This document shows positions 52,894 through 62,983 of a stretch of 64,000 nt of DNA, in pieces. Location: assembly GCA_020636105.1 (NCBI GenBank), contig JACJYL010000001.1, forward strand, positions 1,798,001-1,862,000, written 5' to 3'. Source of the DNA: Lewinellaceae bacterium. GTDB lineage: Bacteria > Bacteroidota > Bacteroidia > Chitinophagales > Saprospiraceae. The notes beneath the pieces were generated by a model. It saw only the letters and a list, made by a program, of their open reading frames with translations, was not told the DNA's origin and searched no databases. How positions within the stretch are numbered: the first letter of the stretch is position 1; each line of letters opens with the position of its first letter. The translations under genes were made by a program, and so were the position numbers.

Positions 52894-54000
52894 TTATTTC
52901 CAACCGGCTTCCTTCATCATTGTTTTGGCCCGTTCCAAATTTTCTGCAGCGCCGGAAAAGTCCAATTCAATTTCAGAAAAACCTCCTATATCAAGAATAA
53001 AACCACTGGGTAAAGTGAATACATTTACCGGGTATTCAAAAGTGAGATCGCAATAGTATTCTTGGTTTTTTTTGGAAATCAGGTAGTCAATGAACATTAA
53101 AGCATCCCCCCTGTGCTTGGTATTGCTCGTCAACCCCAGTGAAACGAGGTTGTAATAACTTTTCATATTGCTGTCATAAGGAATTTTTACGCCCACTTTG
53201 TTTCCCGTCTCAAAATTTTCAGTGCTTCCTGAATTAGTCCAGCGAACATATTGAGAAGCATTTAATAACGAAATTTCTCCTTGACCTTCAGCAACGGCTC
53301 TGATTACTGCTTGAGTATTTTCAACAGGGTCAATGGCCAGGTTATTGACCAGGCCTCGCAACCATAACCGGGTGGTGGCTTCTCCTTGTTCGGCGATCAT
53401 CGTAGCCACCAAAAACTGATTATCTTTATTGGATGCTTTTGACAGGATAACCCTGCCGTTCCAATAGGGACCTGTTATATCTTTATAAACATTGACCACA
53501 CTGGGTTTAGGTACGGCCACTTTATTGCAACCATAACCCATGGCATATTTGGTAAAACCAGCCCAATACCCTTCATTATCCGTATTCCTGGAAGGCATCG
53601 CATGAGCCACTGAGTCTGTTGAAAATGGTTGCAAAACTCCGGCAGCCTTAACCGCATACATATCCACGAGATTATCAAGTAAAACGACATCGGCTGCTGT
53701 TTTCTGTCCCTCCTTTTTAAGTCGCTTAACCATAGCATCCGGGGAATCCATCACTACTTTGACTTTAATCCCTTTACGCTCCTCAAAGGTGCTGATCAAT
53801 TGCTTTTCCATCGTTCCGTATCGGACGGTATACAAGGTAAGCTGCCCCTTCTTGGTGGTTATACCGCCAGAGTTCTTGTCAGCCCCCCCGGTGTTATCCC
53901 CGGTACAAGAAGACACCAAAGCAAGTACCCCAAAAAGGAGCAAAAAATATTTAGCTGATTTCCACAAATTTGGAATCGATTTCAATACTATTTTAACCAT
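52894..54000 (-). CDS. Extracellular solute-binding lipoprotein, iron(III)-type (FutA-like)
   Basis: A 368-residue lipoprotein (signal ending LALVSSC) of the bacterial solute-binding family 1 type: LTLYTVRYGTMEKQLISTFEERKGIKV, VVLLDNLVDMYAVK, FTKYAMGYGCNKVAV and MKSYYNLVSLGL. The YxxR-like start and the Tyr-rich region are typical of ferric-ion binding proteins (FutA/AfuA type) that feed an ABC transporter. No permease or ATPase gene is adjacent, so it is an orphan, or its partners lie elsewhere. Confidence 0.85.
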   Translation of the reverse strand: MVKIVLKSIPNLWKSAKYFLLLFGVLALVSSCTGDNTGGADKNSGGITTKKGQLTLYTVRYGTMEKQLISTFEERKGIKVKVVMDSPDAMVKRLKKEGQKTAADVVLLDNLVDMYAVKAAGVLQPFSTDSVAHAMPSRNTDNEGYWAGFTKYAMGYGCNKVAVPKPSVVNVYKDITGPYWNGRVILSKASNKDNQFLVATMIAEQGEATTRLWLRGLVNNLAIDPVENTQAVIRAVAEGQGEISLLNASQYVRWTNSGSTENFETGNKVGVKIPYDSNMKSYYNLVSLGLTSNTKHRGDALMFIDYLISKKNQEYYCDLTFEYPVNVFTLPSGFILDIGGFSEIELDFSGAAENLERAKTMMKEAGWK

Positions 54001-54219
54001 TTTAGTCTATTCTGATTAGAGCAAAGTATGGGTTCCGGACAATATGTCCTTTAAAATGAACTCATCCTTAAACTTAAGTATGCTCTGCAAATGTAAAATT
54101 TTTCCGGCTAAATAAGTCTAATCCGGCCTCATTAACTAACTCATTGCAATTATTTGCCGTCTGAATCGTAATTTCATGGAAGGTTTTATATTTTTGTTCC
54201 TACAAAAAAGAAAAGATAT

Positions 54220-54783
54220 ATGTCAAATAAAATTAATTTTCGTTCCGGAGTACTCATTCTGATGGTTTTTATTGCGGCATTCAGTCGTCTGATTCCTCAC
54301 CCGCCAAACTTTACACCCATCGGCGGGATGGCTCTTTTTGGCGCTGCTTATTTTTCGAAAAAATACCTCAGTTTTATCGTTCCGTTGGCTGCCATGTGGC
54401 TGAGTGACCTCTTTTACAACAACCTGATCCTGCCCAATCAGTTTCCTGAATATTACAGTGGCTTTCAGCTGGTGGGCAGTTTGTGGGTTTATGGGGCCAT
54501 AGCCCTGACCGTTTTTATCGGGTTCAAACTCCTGAAGGATGTAAAAGTCACCAATGTGGCTGTAGCGGCCCTGATTGGTGCTGTTGCTTTCTACCTGATC
54601 ACCAATTTTGGGGTGTGGGCCACCGGGCTTACCTATCCTAAAACGGGTGCCGGCCTATTGGCTTGTTATGCCGCGGGGATTCCTTTTTTCGGTTATACTT
54701 TATTAGGCAACCTCTTATACAGCGCCGTACTCTTTGGTGCTTTTGAATGGGCGGGACGGAAAGTGCCTGCTTTACAGCAATAA
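54220..54783 (+). CDS. DUF6580 family membrane protein
   Basis: A 187-residue integral membrane protein with about five hydrophobic helices. The start RLIPHPPNFTPIGGMALFGAAYF and MWLSDLFYNNLI are the conserved features of the DUF6580 group, which resembles ECF-transporter substrate-binding (S) components and is annotated as a putative transporter. The C-terminal LGNLLYSAVLFGAFEWA closes the family pattern. A TATTTTTG box ends 23 nt upstream of the ATG. The substrate is unknown. Confidence 0.85.
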   Translation: MSNKINFRSGVLILMVFIAAFSRLIPHPPNFTPIGGMALFGAAYFSKKYLSFIVPLAAMWLSDLFYNNLILPNQFPEYYSGFQLVGSLWVYGAIALTVFIGFKLLKDVKVTNVAVAALIGAVAFYLITNFGVWATGLTYPKTGAGLLACYAAGIPFFGYTLLGNLLYSAVLFGAFEWAGRKVPALQQ

Positions 54784-54803
54784 AAAAACCTTCGTCTATT
54801 AAC

Positions 54804-54840
54804 AAAAAAGGCACCTTCGATCATCGGAGGTGCCTTTTTT
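54804..54840 (+). terminator. Rho-independent terminator after the DUF6580 gene
   Basis: AAAAAAGGCACCT (54804-54816) pairs with AGGTGCCTTTTTT (54828-54840) around an 11-nt loop. The A and T runs make it usable on both strands, for the DUF6580 gene and the convergent lipoprotein gene. Confidence 0.92.
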
Positions 54841-54876
54841 GATTTGATCTCGGAAAAGCATATTATTCCACCCACA

Positions 54877-55353
54877 TCAATCCAGCAATAATGTAATTTT
54901 ATTATTAAACGGTTCTAACTCGACACTTCCAGTAACCTCCATCAGTTCAATATTAGCAATCGAATAAGTACAGTTACAGCTTCCTTGATTATCGATTTTC
55001 AATTCAATTTCCACCCCTCCTGCAAATTGATTTCCTGCTCGATAGATCCCGTATATTACAGTATAGTATTCAGATGTATTTCCATTACAATTAATTGAAT
55101 TGATTATTTTCGCAATTAATGGACTCTCTCCATATTCAATTGACAAACTAGATTGTTGGCTGGGCGTAATCTCTTTTTTTATTAAATAAAAATTGTCTGC
55201 ACTTTGTGCCAACGAAATATCTTCCAGTGAAATGGAATCCAAGACGAATATCTTCAATTCATTGTCTCCCGGTACCCCGTAACAATCCTTATGGCAACAG
55301 CAAAAAAGAACCGGGAATAAAATTATGATAATGGCGAAAATGTTCTTTTTCAT
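54877..55353 (-). CDS. Small hypothetical lipoprotein
   Basis: A 158-residue protein with a signal ending in a Cys cluster (LFPVLFCCCHKDC), so lipidation is likely at C18-C20. The mature domain is beta-rich with no motif I recognise (ELKIFVLDSISLEDISLAQ, SCNCTYSIANIEL). It is divergent from the small outer-membrane protein gene, whose ATG lies 58 bp away. Confidence 0.7.
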   Translation of the reverse strand: MKKNIFAIIIILFPVLFCCCHKDCYGVPGDNELKIFVLDSISLEDISLAQSADNFYLIKKEITPSQQSSLSIEYGESPLIAKIINSINCNGNTSEYYTVIYGIYRAGNQFAGGVEIELKIDNQGSCNCTYSIANIELMEVTGSVELEPFNNKITLLLD

Positions 55354-55411
55354 AAGGTTTAAACTTTATACCTGATGCAATATTTTTTTGCTTTTTGTAT
55401 TTAACGTTTAT

Positions 55412-56041
55412 ATGAAAAGCTTTACCTTATTCATTTTTATCTTATTGTGCTTCATTTCAAAAGGACTGTCTCAGGCCTATGCCGATTTCACCATTCAAGT
55501 CAGCCCGCAATACAGTAAATTTGATCATATCACTCAAGGGGAAGTTCTGCCAAACTCCTTTTGCCCCGGACTTTTTATCGGATCAGAATTAGGGGTATTC
55601 TTTTGCCAAGCCGTCAAACTTACTATTGGATATGGATATGCATTACAGGAAAATACCTTGCAAAGGGGGCAATATCCTTTTATAATAGAAAGTGATCACC
55701 ATATTTTTGCCGGTTCACTGGATTACACCTTTTTAAAGGACAAACAGATACGGTTTTTCACAGGTAGTGGTTTTCAATTAAGAAAGAAAAGGCTGGAACA
55801 TATCATTTACGACCCGTCTGGTCATATTATAGATGACCATTTAGGCGATTTGAATCACCATATTTTGATCAGGGCAGGTGGCAACTATTATTTTTATAAA
55901 AATGCTTACTTGAGAATCCTGCTCCAGGCAGAACTACCTGTCCTCAAATCAGACGTGAGCAATGCTACGCTAATCGGAGCACATCTCGGCATAGGAATAA
56001 AATTCGATGTAAAAAAAACCATAAACCGCTTCCTCTATTGA
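55412..56041 (+). CDS. Small outer-membrane beta-barrel protein
   Basis: A 209-residue protein from the ATG at 55412 (the frame opens 24 bp earlier without a signal-like start). The signal peptide is MKSFTLFIFILLCFISKGLS. The mature part has alternating strands typical of a small OmpA/OmpX-like barrel (YADFTIQVSPQYSKF, VKLTIGYGYALQENTL, FFTGSGFQLRKKRL, HILIRAGGNYYFYK, LGIGIKFDV). Function unknown. Confidence 0.75.
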   Translation: MKSFTLFIFILLCFISKGLSQAYADFTIQVSPQYSKFDHITQGEVLPNSFCPGLFIGSELGVFFCQAVKLTIGYGYALQENTLQRGQYPFIIESDHHIFAGSLDYTFLKDKQIRFFTGSGFQLRKKRLEHIIYDPSGHIIDDHLGDLNHHILIRAGGNYYFYKNAYLRILLQAELPVLKSDVSNATLIGAHLGIGIKFDVKKTINRFLY

Positions 56042-56088
56042 TCACCGTCCACCGTTAGCCGTTTACCTCACATTATAACCTTTTCACT

Positions 56089-58197
56089 TTAACCTTTAGT
56101 CTTTTCATCTTTCTTCTGCTGCTCCTCCGGGTACTCAATCCGCACATGATACACCGATTTCATGATGTTTTTGAACACCTTGATGATCTCTTCCAATTCG
56201 CGGAAACTGATCTCGGAATCTTCCAGCTGGCCGTTGCTGATCTTACCATCGACAATTTTATCGATGAAGTCAAAAAGCTCCTGTTCTGTGGGATTTTTCA
56301 GGCTTTTGCAGGCGGCTTCAATAGAGTCGGCAATCATCATGATCGTATGCTCCTTGGTGGTGGGCTTAGGGCCAGGATAGCGGAACATAGATTCATCCAC
56401 CTCCTCATCAGGATAGTCTTTGAGGTAATTGCGGTAAAAATATTCAACCCTGGTGGTTCCATGATGGGTGGCTATAAAATCTATGATCACCTGTGGCAAT
56501 TTGGCTTTTTTCGCCATTTTGATCCCTTCGGTAACGTGTTCGATGATGATCCGGGCGCTTTCAACGTCTGAAATAGCATCGTGCGGGCTCTTCCCCTGGT
56601 TGTTCTCAATGAAAAATCCGGGTTGGAGAATTTTCCCTATATCATGGTACAAGGCCGCCACTTTTACCAGGAGTTCATTGGCTCCGATTTTAATGGCTGC
56701 CGCTTCCGAAAGGTTGCTTACCTGGAGGGAATGTTGCATGGTTCCCGGAGCTTTCAGTGACAGTTCCTTCAACAATGGCTTGTTCATGTCCGAAAGCTCC
56801 ATCAGCGTAATGGAAGACGTAAAGCCAAACAGCCTTTCCAACAAGGGCACTAATGGATAAGCCAATAAAGTAAGGAAGACATTTAGGAACAACCAGGTAT
56901 AAACCGACCAATCGATCTTACTGAACTCTCCCTCTTCAATCAGGGCCAATCCCAGGTAAGCAATGGCATAACTCGCAAACAGGTAAATCATGGAATAAAA
57001 GAACCGCGTCCAGTCGCGGGTATCCACATTGCTGACGATAACGACAATGCCCGCCAGCACTTGCATCAAGGTAAATTCGTACCCCAGGGAAGACAGGAAA
57101 CTCGCAATAAGCACTACCACAATATGGGTGATCAGAGCCAGCCGGGCATTAAAAAAATTCTTTATGATAATTGGAACAATACAGAAGGGAATTAAATAGG
57201 AACTCAACACATCTGTCTGCTCCACCACATAAACCAGGTAACTAAAAAGCACCAGCCACATGAACACAAAAAACAAATGATGAAACTGGCCGTAAATGTT
57301 TGTGGCGTAATTTTTCAGGTAAAGGAAAAAGACCAAAACGATCAATGTGGTGAGCAGAAAGTACCCCGCCAGTACCCATATATATTTTTTCTTACTGCTG
57401 ACTTCCTTTTCAAATTCATATTTAAAAGACAATAATTTCGGGTACACATCCTTGGCAACATAACCGCCTTTGGGGATGATCAATTCACCTTTGCGCACTA
57501 ACCCGCGGGAAGTGGAAATAGAAGACAACAGCTCCTGTTTGAATTTTTGGGTAAGTGTATCATTATAAAAAAGATTCGGAACGATGGCTGTTTCAAGCAG
57601 GGGAAAAAGAAAATCAGGTTCCTTCAGAGGGCTGTACGGAAGAGAATCACTCAACATATTGGTGGCCGTCTGTACCGTATAAATATTTTCAATGGTTTGC
57701 TGGTAACTCGTATTGCCTTTGATGATATTGATGACATAATCCTCGCCCTTTTCCTGGTGTTGGGTTTCCAGTAGAATAATGCCCCGCTTAAACAACCGAT
57801 CCAGTAAACCCTCGGCATAATCCCGGTAGCGATCCGGTTGTTTGATCACATCCTCAAATTGCCCCGATTCCTTGACCAGGGCAAGCTGTTTATCGAAATT
57901 TTCCGCGAAGGATCGTTTCTGATTTTTAACCAGGTTGAGCTGCATTTCGTAATAAGGAGAAAAATCTTTTTCCAATTCCTTTCGCTCACTGGTGATCTCT
58001 GCTTCCGTTTTTCGAATGGCAAAATCAAAAGGTGCAATCAGGTCCTCGTAACGCCAGGCTTCACCTTCCTGGAACTTGTACTTAAATTTAAGATTGTTGG
58101 GAAACAAAAAACTTATCGCAGCTACTATACCTAAGAGCATCACATACCGGAAAAATCCGGGTAGTTTCGATAATATCGTGGCAAGATTTTTTTCCAT
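56089..58197 (-). CDS. PgpH-type 7TM-HD phosphodiesterase (cyclic di-AMP)
   Basis: A 702-residue membrane protein with an N-terminal membrane helix (15-33), a large extracytoplasmic 7TMR-HDED domain (35-270), seven membrane helices (about 275-470) and a cytoplasmic HD domain with MQHSLQVSNLSEAAA, LYHDIGK and a later HHGTTR. This architecture is that of PgpH, which hydrolyses cyclic di-AMP. A TATCTTTG box lies 4 nt before the ATG. The gene starts a monocistronic unit and is followed by the convergent 55412 gene. Confidence 0.92.
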   Translation of the reverse strand: MEKNLATILSKLPGFFRYVMLLGIVAAISFLFPNNLKFKYKFQEGEAWRYEDLIAPFDFAIRKTEAEITSERKELEKDFSPYYEMQLNLVKNQKRSFAENFDKQLALVKESGQFEDVIKQPDRYRDYAEGLLDRLFKRGIILLETQHQEKGEDYVINIIKGNTSYQQTIENIYTVQTATNMLSDSLPYSPLKEPDFLFPLLETAIVPNLFYNDTLTQKFKQELLSSISTSRGLVRKGELIIPKGGYVAKDVYPKLLSFKYEFEKEVSSKKKYIWVLAGYFLLTTLIVLVFFLYLKNYATNIYGQFHHLFFVFMWLVLFSYLVYVVEQTDVLSSYLIPFCIVPIIIKNFFNARLALITHIVVVLIASFLSSLGYEFTLMQVLAGIVVIVSNVDTRDWTRFFYSMIYLFASYAIAYLGLALIEEGEFSKIDWSVYTWLFLNVFLTLLAYPLVPLLERLFGFTSSITLMELSDMNKPLLKELSLKAPGTMQHSLQVSNLSEAAAIKIGANELLVKVAALYHDIGKILQPGFFIENNQGKSPHDAISDVESARIIIEHVTEGIKMAKKAKLPQVIIDFIATHHGTTRVEYFYRNYLKDYPDEEVDESMFRYPGPKPTTKEHTIMMIADSIEAACKSLKNPTEQELFDFIDKIVDGKISNGQLEDSEISFRELEEIIKVFKNIMKSVYHVRIEYPEEQQKKDEKTKG

Positions 58198-58728
58198 ATC
58201 CCAAAGATATACACCCCAAAAGAAAATCTTCGCATACGCATGGAAGGAATTTAAGATTAATTTACCCCTTTGTGGTTGATTTTACTAATTTTTGATAAAA
58301 CCCAGGTTTTATTTTCGGGCTAATAGAGGACTATTTCAATAATTTTTGCAGTTCCCAGTAAATTAACCCCTCTTAACAATACAATCAAACAGATTGCAGG
58401 CAATGATTTTAGGGTGATCCCATATTTGTCGATAAAAAATTCTCCTCCTTTGTTTCGAAATTAATAATCAGTATCGATATCGCTTTGGAATATTTTTTTA
58501 TTTTTACCAAATAGTTTCACTCATTTCGTCCATGACAAATAATGGCCCTTTTTAATAGAAAACAGGGATAACAAAACGAAAAACTAATTTCGAAAACAGC
58601 AGGCGTTTCAGGCTATCCTCGTTTTCGGTTCCTGCCTTCTAAAAAAATGTTGCAAAGATCATTCCCCAATCAATGAACATCCAGGTTTCATTAAAACTTT
58701 CCGCTTCAAAAACGAAAAAACTAGAAAC
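58198..58728. other. 531-bp spacer between pgpH-type and TonB-receptor genes
   Basis: Divergent upstream region. I see no gene, repeat or clear TAnnTTTG box for the receptor. It is rich in A/T runs and TTTCGAAA-like words. Confidence 0.5.
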
Positions 58729-61158
58729 ATGAAAAAATTAATGCTCCTCTTAATTAGCCTTATCCTTTTTACAAATCTCCATGCCCAATTTACACAAACT
58801 GTTAGAGGTTCGATTGTCGACAAAGAATCCAAATTTCCTATTTTCGGGGCCAATGCCATCATCAAATTGGATGACGGACAATTTTTTGGAGCGGTAACCG
58901 ATATGGACGGCAATTTCCGCCTGGAAAATGTACCCGTTGGACGTCGATCCCTTTCCCTGTCCTTCATCGGCTACAAGGACATCGTTATGGATAATGTGAT
59001 CATCAGCTCCGGGAAGGAAGTGGTCCTCAATATTGAAATGGAAGAGTCCTCAACGGTACTTGAAGAAGTGATCGTTTATGCCCAGCGCAACGGAGAGGTT
59101 CGCAATGAAATGGCGACGGTTAGCGCCCGGCAATTCAGCGTTTCCGAAACCGACCGCTACGCCGGCAGCCGAGGGGATCCGGGCCGCATGGCTTCCAACT
59201 TCGCCGGCGTCCAGGGAGCCGATGATTCCCGGAATGACATCATCATTCGGGGTAACTCCCCACTTGGCGTCCTGTGGCGACTGGAAGGGGTAAATATCCC
59301 CAACCCCAATCACTTTGCCATCCCCGGTACAGGAGGAGGCCCGGTAACCGTGCTCAACAATAAATTCCTGGCCAATTCAGACTTTTTCACCGGGGCATTC
59401 CCGGCCGAATTCGGGAACAGCATCGCCGGAGCTTTTGACCTAAAAATGCGTAACGGGAACAATCAAACCCGCGAAATGAGTGCCCAATTGGGCTTTTTGG
59501 GGACTGAACTCATGGCTGAAGGACCGATCTCCAAAGAAAAAAAATCTTCCTACCTGGCGATGTATCGCTATTCAACCCTAAAGCTCTTTAGTTTTCTCGG
59601 TATAAAAATCGGAACAGATGCGGTGCCTCAATACCAGGATGCCGCTTTCCGGATCAACTTCCCGGGAAAAAACTCGAGCAATCTTGCCTTTTGGGGAATT
59701 GGCGGCTTAAGTAATGTGGATATTCTCATTAGTGACCAAAAGGTCCCTGATACCGAAACCGACCTGTTTAGTGATAACGACCGGGATCAGTATTTCGGAT
59801 CAAAAATAGGCGTAATGGGAATTACCTACACCCGCCCGGTGGATAAAAACACTTTCGTCAAAGCGACGGTTTCCGCCTCTGGCCAACAGGTACTCGCTGA
59901 TCATAATTTTATCTTCAGAAGAGTGGAAGCCAATGCATTCGTTTATGATTCCATTCCTCATCACATGAGTTATGACTTCACGGAATCCAAATTTTCCTTC
60001 AATGCCTTCGTAAACAGAAAAATCGGCCAAAGAAGCACCCTGAAATTCGGCATTAATGCAGATATGAACAAATACTTGTATATCGACAGTATCCGGAATG
60101 TCATCTTTCTTCCTGACGGCAGCAAAGACCTCGACCCCAACTGGACTTACAGGTGGAACGCGAGAGGGACGGCTCTCCTGCTTCAGCCTTTCTTACACTG
60201 GAAACACAGCCTCAGTGAAAATCTAACCCTAACGGCCGGGCTGACCAGTTTGATTTACACCTTCAATAAAAACAGCATCTCCCCTATCGAACCGAGGCTT
60301 GGATTGTCTTATGACCTGCCACGAGGACAACGACTGAGTTTTGGTTATGGTTTTCACTCACAAACCCAATCGGGCTATATTTATCATTACTCCAGCCAGG
60401 CTATCGGAAATGACCCCCAGGAGTACAACCTTGATCTTGGACTTACCAAGAGCCATCACCTGGTGCTGTCCTATAATCTGCCCCTGGCTGAAAATACCCG
60501 TTTGAAAGCGGAAACTTATTACCAGTACCTTTATGATATTCCTGTGGAAATACAAAAAAGCTCCTTCTCCCTGGTTAATTCAGGATCCGGGTTCAGTCGT
60601 TTTTTTCCCAACCCGCTTGAAAATGGTGGTACAGGCAGGAATTTTGGCATTGAACTTACGCTGGAAAGATTTTTCAGCGGCAGTTATTACTTCCTCATCA
60701 CCGGTTCTCTTTTTGATTCAAAATACAAAGGAAGTGACGGTGTTTTGAGAAATACTTCTTTCAATGGGCACTATGGATTGAATGCGCTGGTCGCTAAAGA
60801 ATTTTCGTTTAATAAACAAAGTACCTTGAATATAGGCGGTAAGGTTACTTATGCCGGTGGCCGTTGGTATGGCCCGGTAGATGAAGCAGCTTCTGCACAG
60901 CAATTGGACGTTGTTTACCAAAGCGAAGGCATGAACACCATTCAATTCGACCCCTACTTCAGAGTTGATGCCAAAATTAATTATCTTTGGAACAGGCAAA
61001 AAGTAACCCACGAATTTGCGATAGATTTTGTCAATATTTTCAACATTAAAAATATTCTGACCCTATCTTATGCTCCGGATCACCCCAGTGGAAATCCAAT
61101 CCGTGAGGAATACCAGTTGGGCTTTTTGCCTCTTTTTTATTACAAACTTGACTTTTAG
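58729..61158 (+). CDS. TonB-dependent receptor with carboxypeptidase-regulatory-like domain
   Basis: An 809-residue outer-membrane receptor. Signal peptide 1-19 (LILFTNLHAQ), a CarboxypepD_reg-like/DUF4480-type domain at about 24-105 (VRGSIVDKESKFPIFGANA, DMDGNFRLENVPVGRRSL), the plug domain (NDIIIRGNSPLGVLWRLEGV, about 168-190) and a C-terminal beta-barrel ending LPLFYYKLDF with terminal Phe. It lacks a SusD-type partner. It may import a siderophore, glycan or peptide; the ligand cannot be read from sequence. It ends before an inverted repeat. Confidence 0.92.
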   Translation: MKKLMLLLISLILFTNLHAQFTQTVRGSIVDKESKFPIFGANAIIKLDDGQFFGAVTDMDGNFRLENVPVGRRSLSLSFIGYKDIVMDNVIISSGKEVVLNIEMEESSTVLEEVIVYAQRNGEVRNEMATVSARQFSVSETDRYAGSRGDPGRMASNFAGVQGADDSRNDIIIRGNSPLGVLWRLEGVNIPNPNHFAIPGTGGGPVTVLNNKFLANSDFFTGAFPAEFGNSIAGAFDLKMRNGNNQTREMSAQLGFLGTELMAEGPISKEKKSSYLAMYRYSTLKLFSFLGIKIGTDAVPQYQDAAFRINFPGKNSSNLAFWGIGGLSNVDILISDQKVPDTETDLFSDNDRDQYFGSKIGVMGITYTRPVDKNTFVKATVSASGQQVLADHNFIFRRVEANAFVYDSIPHHMSYDFTESKFSFNAFVNRKIGQRSTLKFGINADMNKYLYIDSIRNVIFLPDGSKDLDPNWTYRWNARGTALLLQPFLHWKHSLSENLTLTAGLTSLIYTFNKNSISPIEPRLGLSYDLPRGQRLSFGYGFHSQTQSGYIYHYSSQAIGNDPQEYNLDLGLTKSHHLVLSYNLPLAENTRLKAETYYQYLYDIPVEIQKSSFSLVNSGSGFSRFFPNPLENGGTGRNFGIELTLERFFSGSYYFLITGSLFDSKYKGSDGVLRNTSFNGHYGLNALVAKEFSFNKQSTLNIGGKVTYAGGRWYGPVDEAASAQQLDVVYQSEGMNTIQFDPYFRVDAKINYLWNRQKVTHEFAIDFVNIFNIKNILTLSYAPDHPSGNPIREEYQLGFLPLFYYKLDF

Positions 61159-61162
61159 ATGG

Positions 61163-61233
61163 CTGGTTACTCGTTATTAACTAGTAACCAGCAACGAGTA
61201 ACCAGTAACAAGCAACAAGCAACAAGTAACAAG
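61163..61233. repeat. GTAACCAG/GTTACTG repeat with a 13-bp inverted hairpin
   Basis: CTGGTTACTCGTT (61163-61175) and AACGAGTAACCAG (61193-61205) are perfect inverted 13-mers, followed by AGTAACAAGCAACAAGC words. The stem has no T-run. It belongs to the same word family as the 7-bp repeats near 46.8 kb. Confidence 0.85.
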
Positions 61234-61234
61234 C

Positions 61235-62068
61235 ATGGAAAGTATTCTCGGTGGAATTCTTGCCTTTTTCATTGTCCTGTTTTCCTACAAAGGATTTCGG
61301 GACAGGGCCTTTTATGACCAATACCTGTTCGATGTGTACAAGATATTGGCAGGCAAAGAATACTACCGGCTTTTCAGTTCGGCTTTTTTGCACGGCTCCT
61401 GGTTTCACCTGGGGTTCAACCTTATCGCCCTGTTGTCGTTTAGCGGCGAGGTGGAGTTCTATTTCGGCTGGTGGCAATACCTGGTTTTGTTTTTTGGCTC
61501 AGTCCTTTTTGGAGATTTGCTGGCCTTGTACTTTCATCGCAACCATGAATACCGGGCGGTGGGTGCCTCGGGAGGTGTTTCAGGCCTGGTGATGGCGTTT
61601 GTCATTGCTTCGCCCAACAGTTCCATTTCCTTTATCCTGCTTCCGATCGGGATTAAAAGCTGGATTTTTGGAATTGCCTATGTTTTGGTGACCATTATCG
61701 CCATCAAACGCAGTAACGATAACATCGGTCATGAAGCCCACCTCGGAGGAGCCATTATGGGCGTATTACTCGCTTTGACCTTCCATCCATCCCTTTTTAT
61801 GGACAGATGGTGGCTCATCGCAGCTATTTTGGTTCCGACCATTGTTTTCCTGTGGTTGAACCTTTCTCATCCTGCCTTTTTCCTGACAGGTAATCTCCGG
61901 GGTATATTTTCTAAAAACCCCAGGTCGCCCTTAAAAATCAGCCACAAAAAGAAAAATATAAGCAAAGAGGAAGAACTGGATCTGCTCCTGGGCAAAATTA
62001 AGAAAAAAGGCATGAGCGGTCTGACCCAAAAGGAACGGAATCGATTGGAAGAATTGTCGAAGGATTGA
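61235..62068 (+). CDS. Rhomboid family protease with C-terminal DUF6576-type tail
   Basis: A 277-residue polytopic membrane protein. The serine S112 is in GASGGVSG (110-117), and H169 in HLGGAIMG is the catalytic histidine. WFHLGFNLIALLSF (56-69) is the loop-1/TM2 signature. After the membrane part, a cytoplasmic tail of about 70 residues ends in the helical LDLLLGKIKKKGMSGLTQKERNRL, a DUF6576-type motif common in Bacteroidota rhomboids. The 61181-61477 reading frame on the other strand is a shadow of the repeat region. No substrate is evident. Confidence 0.93.
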   Translation: MESILGGILAFFIVLFSYKGFRDRAFYDQYLFDVYKILAGKEYYRLFSSAFLHGSWFHLGFNLIALLSFSGEVEFYFGWWQYLVLFFGSVLFGDLLALYFHRNHEYRAVGASGGVSGLVMAFVIASPNSSISFILLPIGIKSWIFGIAYVLVTIIAIKRSNDNIGHEAHLGGAIMGVLLALTFHPSLFMDRWWLIAAILVPTIVFLWLNLSHPAFFLTGNLRGIFSKNPRSPLKISHKKKNISKEEELDLLLGKIKKKGMSGLTQKERNRLEELSKD

Positions 62069-62154
62069 GCATAAAGGTACGGGGAGTTTTCACTCAGAAA
62101 AGCAAAAATTCGCTACCTTTACCCATGAAAATTATCACTTCTAAATAGAAACTT

Positions 62155-62889
62155 TTGAAAAAAATTCTGGCATACTTACTCACAGCCATTCACTTATTAG
62201 TGTTCGGTTTGATCTTGGTACTTTTCCATCCGATGCAATGGATAGCCTTGAAAATTGGTGGATATACCGGTCACAAACGCATGGTAAAACGGATGAACTA
62301 TTGCCTGATACAGAGTCTTAAAATATTGGGAAATACCTGCACCTTTACCATTGGTTATGAAATCCCGAAAGATAAGCCTCTCATTATCGTTTCCAATCAT
62401 CAAAGCACCTACGACATCTCCCCTATCCAGTATTACCTGGATGACCATCATGTGAAATTCGTTTCCAAGGTGGAACTCGCCAAAGGCATCCCAAGTGTTT
62501 CTTTCAACCTGCGGCACGGAGGTTCTGTGCTGATCGACCGCAAAAACCCCAGGCAGGCCCTGCCTGCCATGAAACAGTTTGCAGAATACCTGGAAGCCAA
62601 TAAATATGCCGGGGTGATCTTTCCGGAAGGAACGCGAAGCAAAAACGGAATCCCAAAATCCTTTTCTCCTAATGGGCTGAAGACCCTGATCAAATACATG
62701 CCTTCGGCTTATATCGTGCCGGTGACCATCAACAATTCGTGGAAGATCATCGAAAACGGCTACCGCCCTATGAATATCGGGATCAGGGCAACCTGGCAGA
62801 CCCATAAACCCATTGAAGTGGCAGGCAGGGATTTTGATGAACTGCTCAAAGAAGTAGAAGATACGATCAAAGGAGCCATTATCAACTAA
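62155..62889 (+). CDS. plsC: 1-acyl-sn-glycerol-3-phosphate acyltransferase
   Basis: Acylates lysophosphatidate to phosphatidate in phospholipid synthesis (EC 2.3.1.51). The 244-residue protein has an N-terminal membrane anchor (about 5-25), the catalytic HX4D motif NHQSTYD (H82, D87), and the substrate motif FPEGTRSKNG near residue 153. The start is TTG at 62155; the earliest ATG would lose the anchor. A TACCTTTA sequence about 36 bp upstream is one mismatch from a -7 box. The product acts at the inner membrane. Confidence 0.92.
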   Translation: MKKILAYLLTAIHLLVFGLILVLFHPMQWIALKIGGYTGHKRMVKRMNYCLIQSLKILGNTCTFTIGYEIPKDKPLIIVSNHQSTYDISPIQYYLDDHHVKFVSKVELAKGIPSVSFNLRHGGSVLIDRKNPRQALPAMKQFAEYLEANKYAGVIFPEGTRSKNGIPKSFSPNGLKTLIKYMPSAYIVPVTINNSWKIIENGYRPMNIGIRATWQTHKPIEVAGRDFDELLKEVEDTIKGAIIN

Positions 62890-62983
62890 ATCGTATTTTT
62901 AAAGGCAATCCCGGGGCCAAACATGAGTCATCTTACCTTAGGGGCAGGAAATTAAATTTGGTAAATTTGAAATGAAAAAATAA

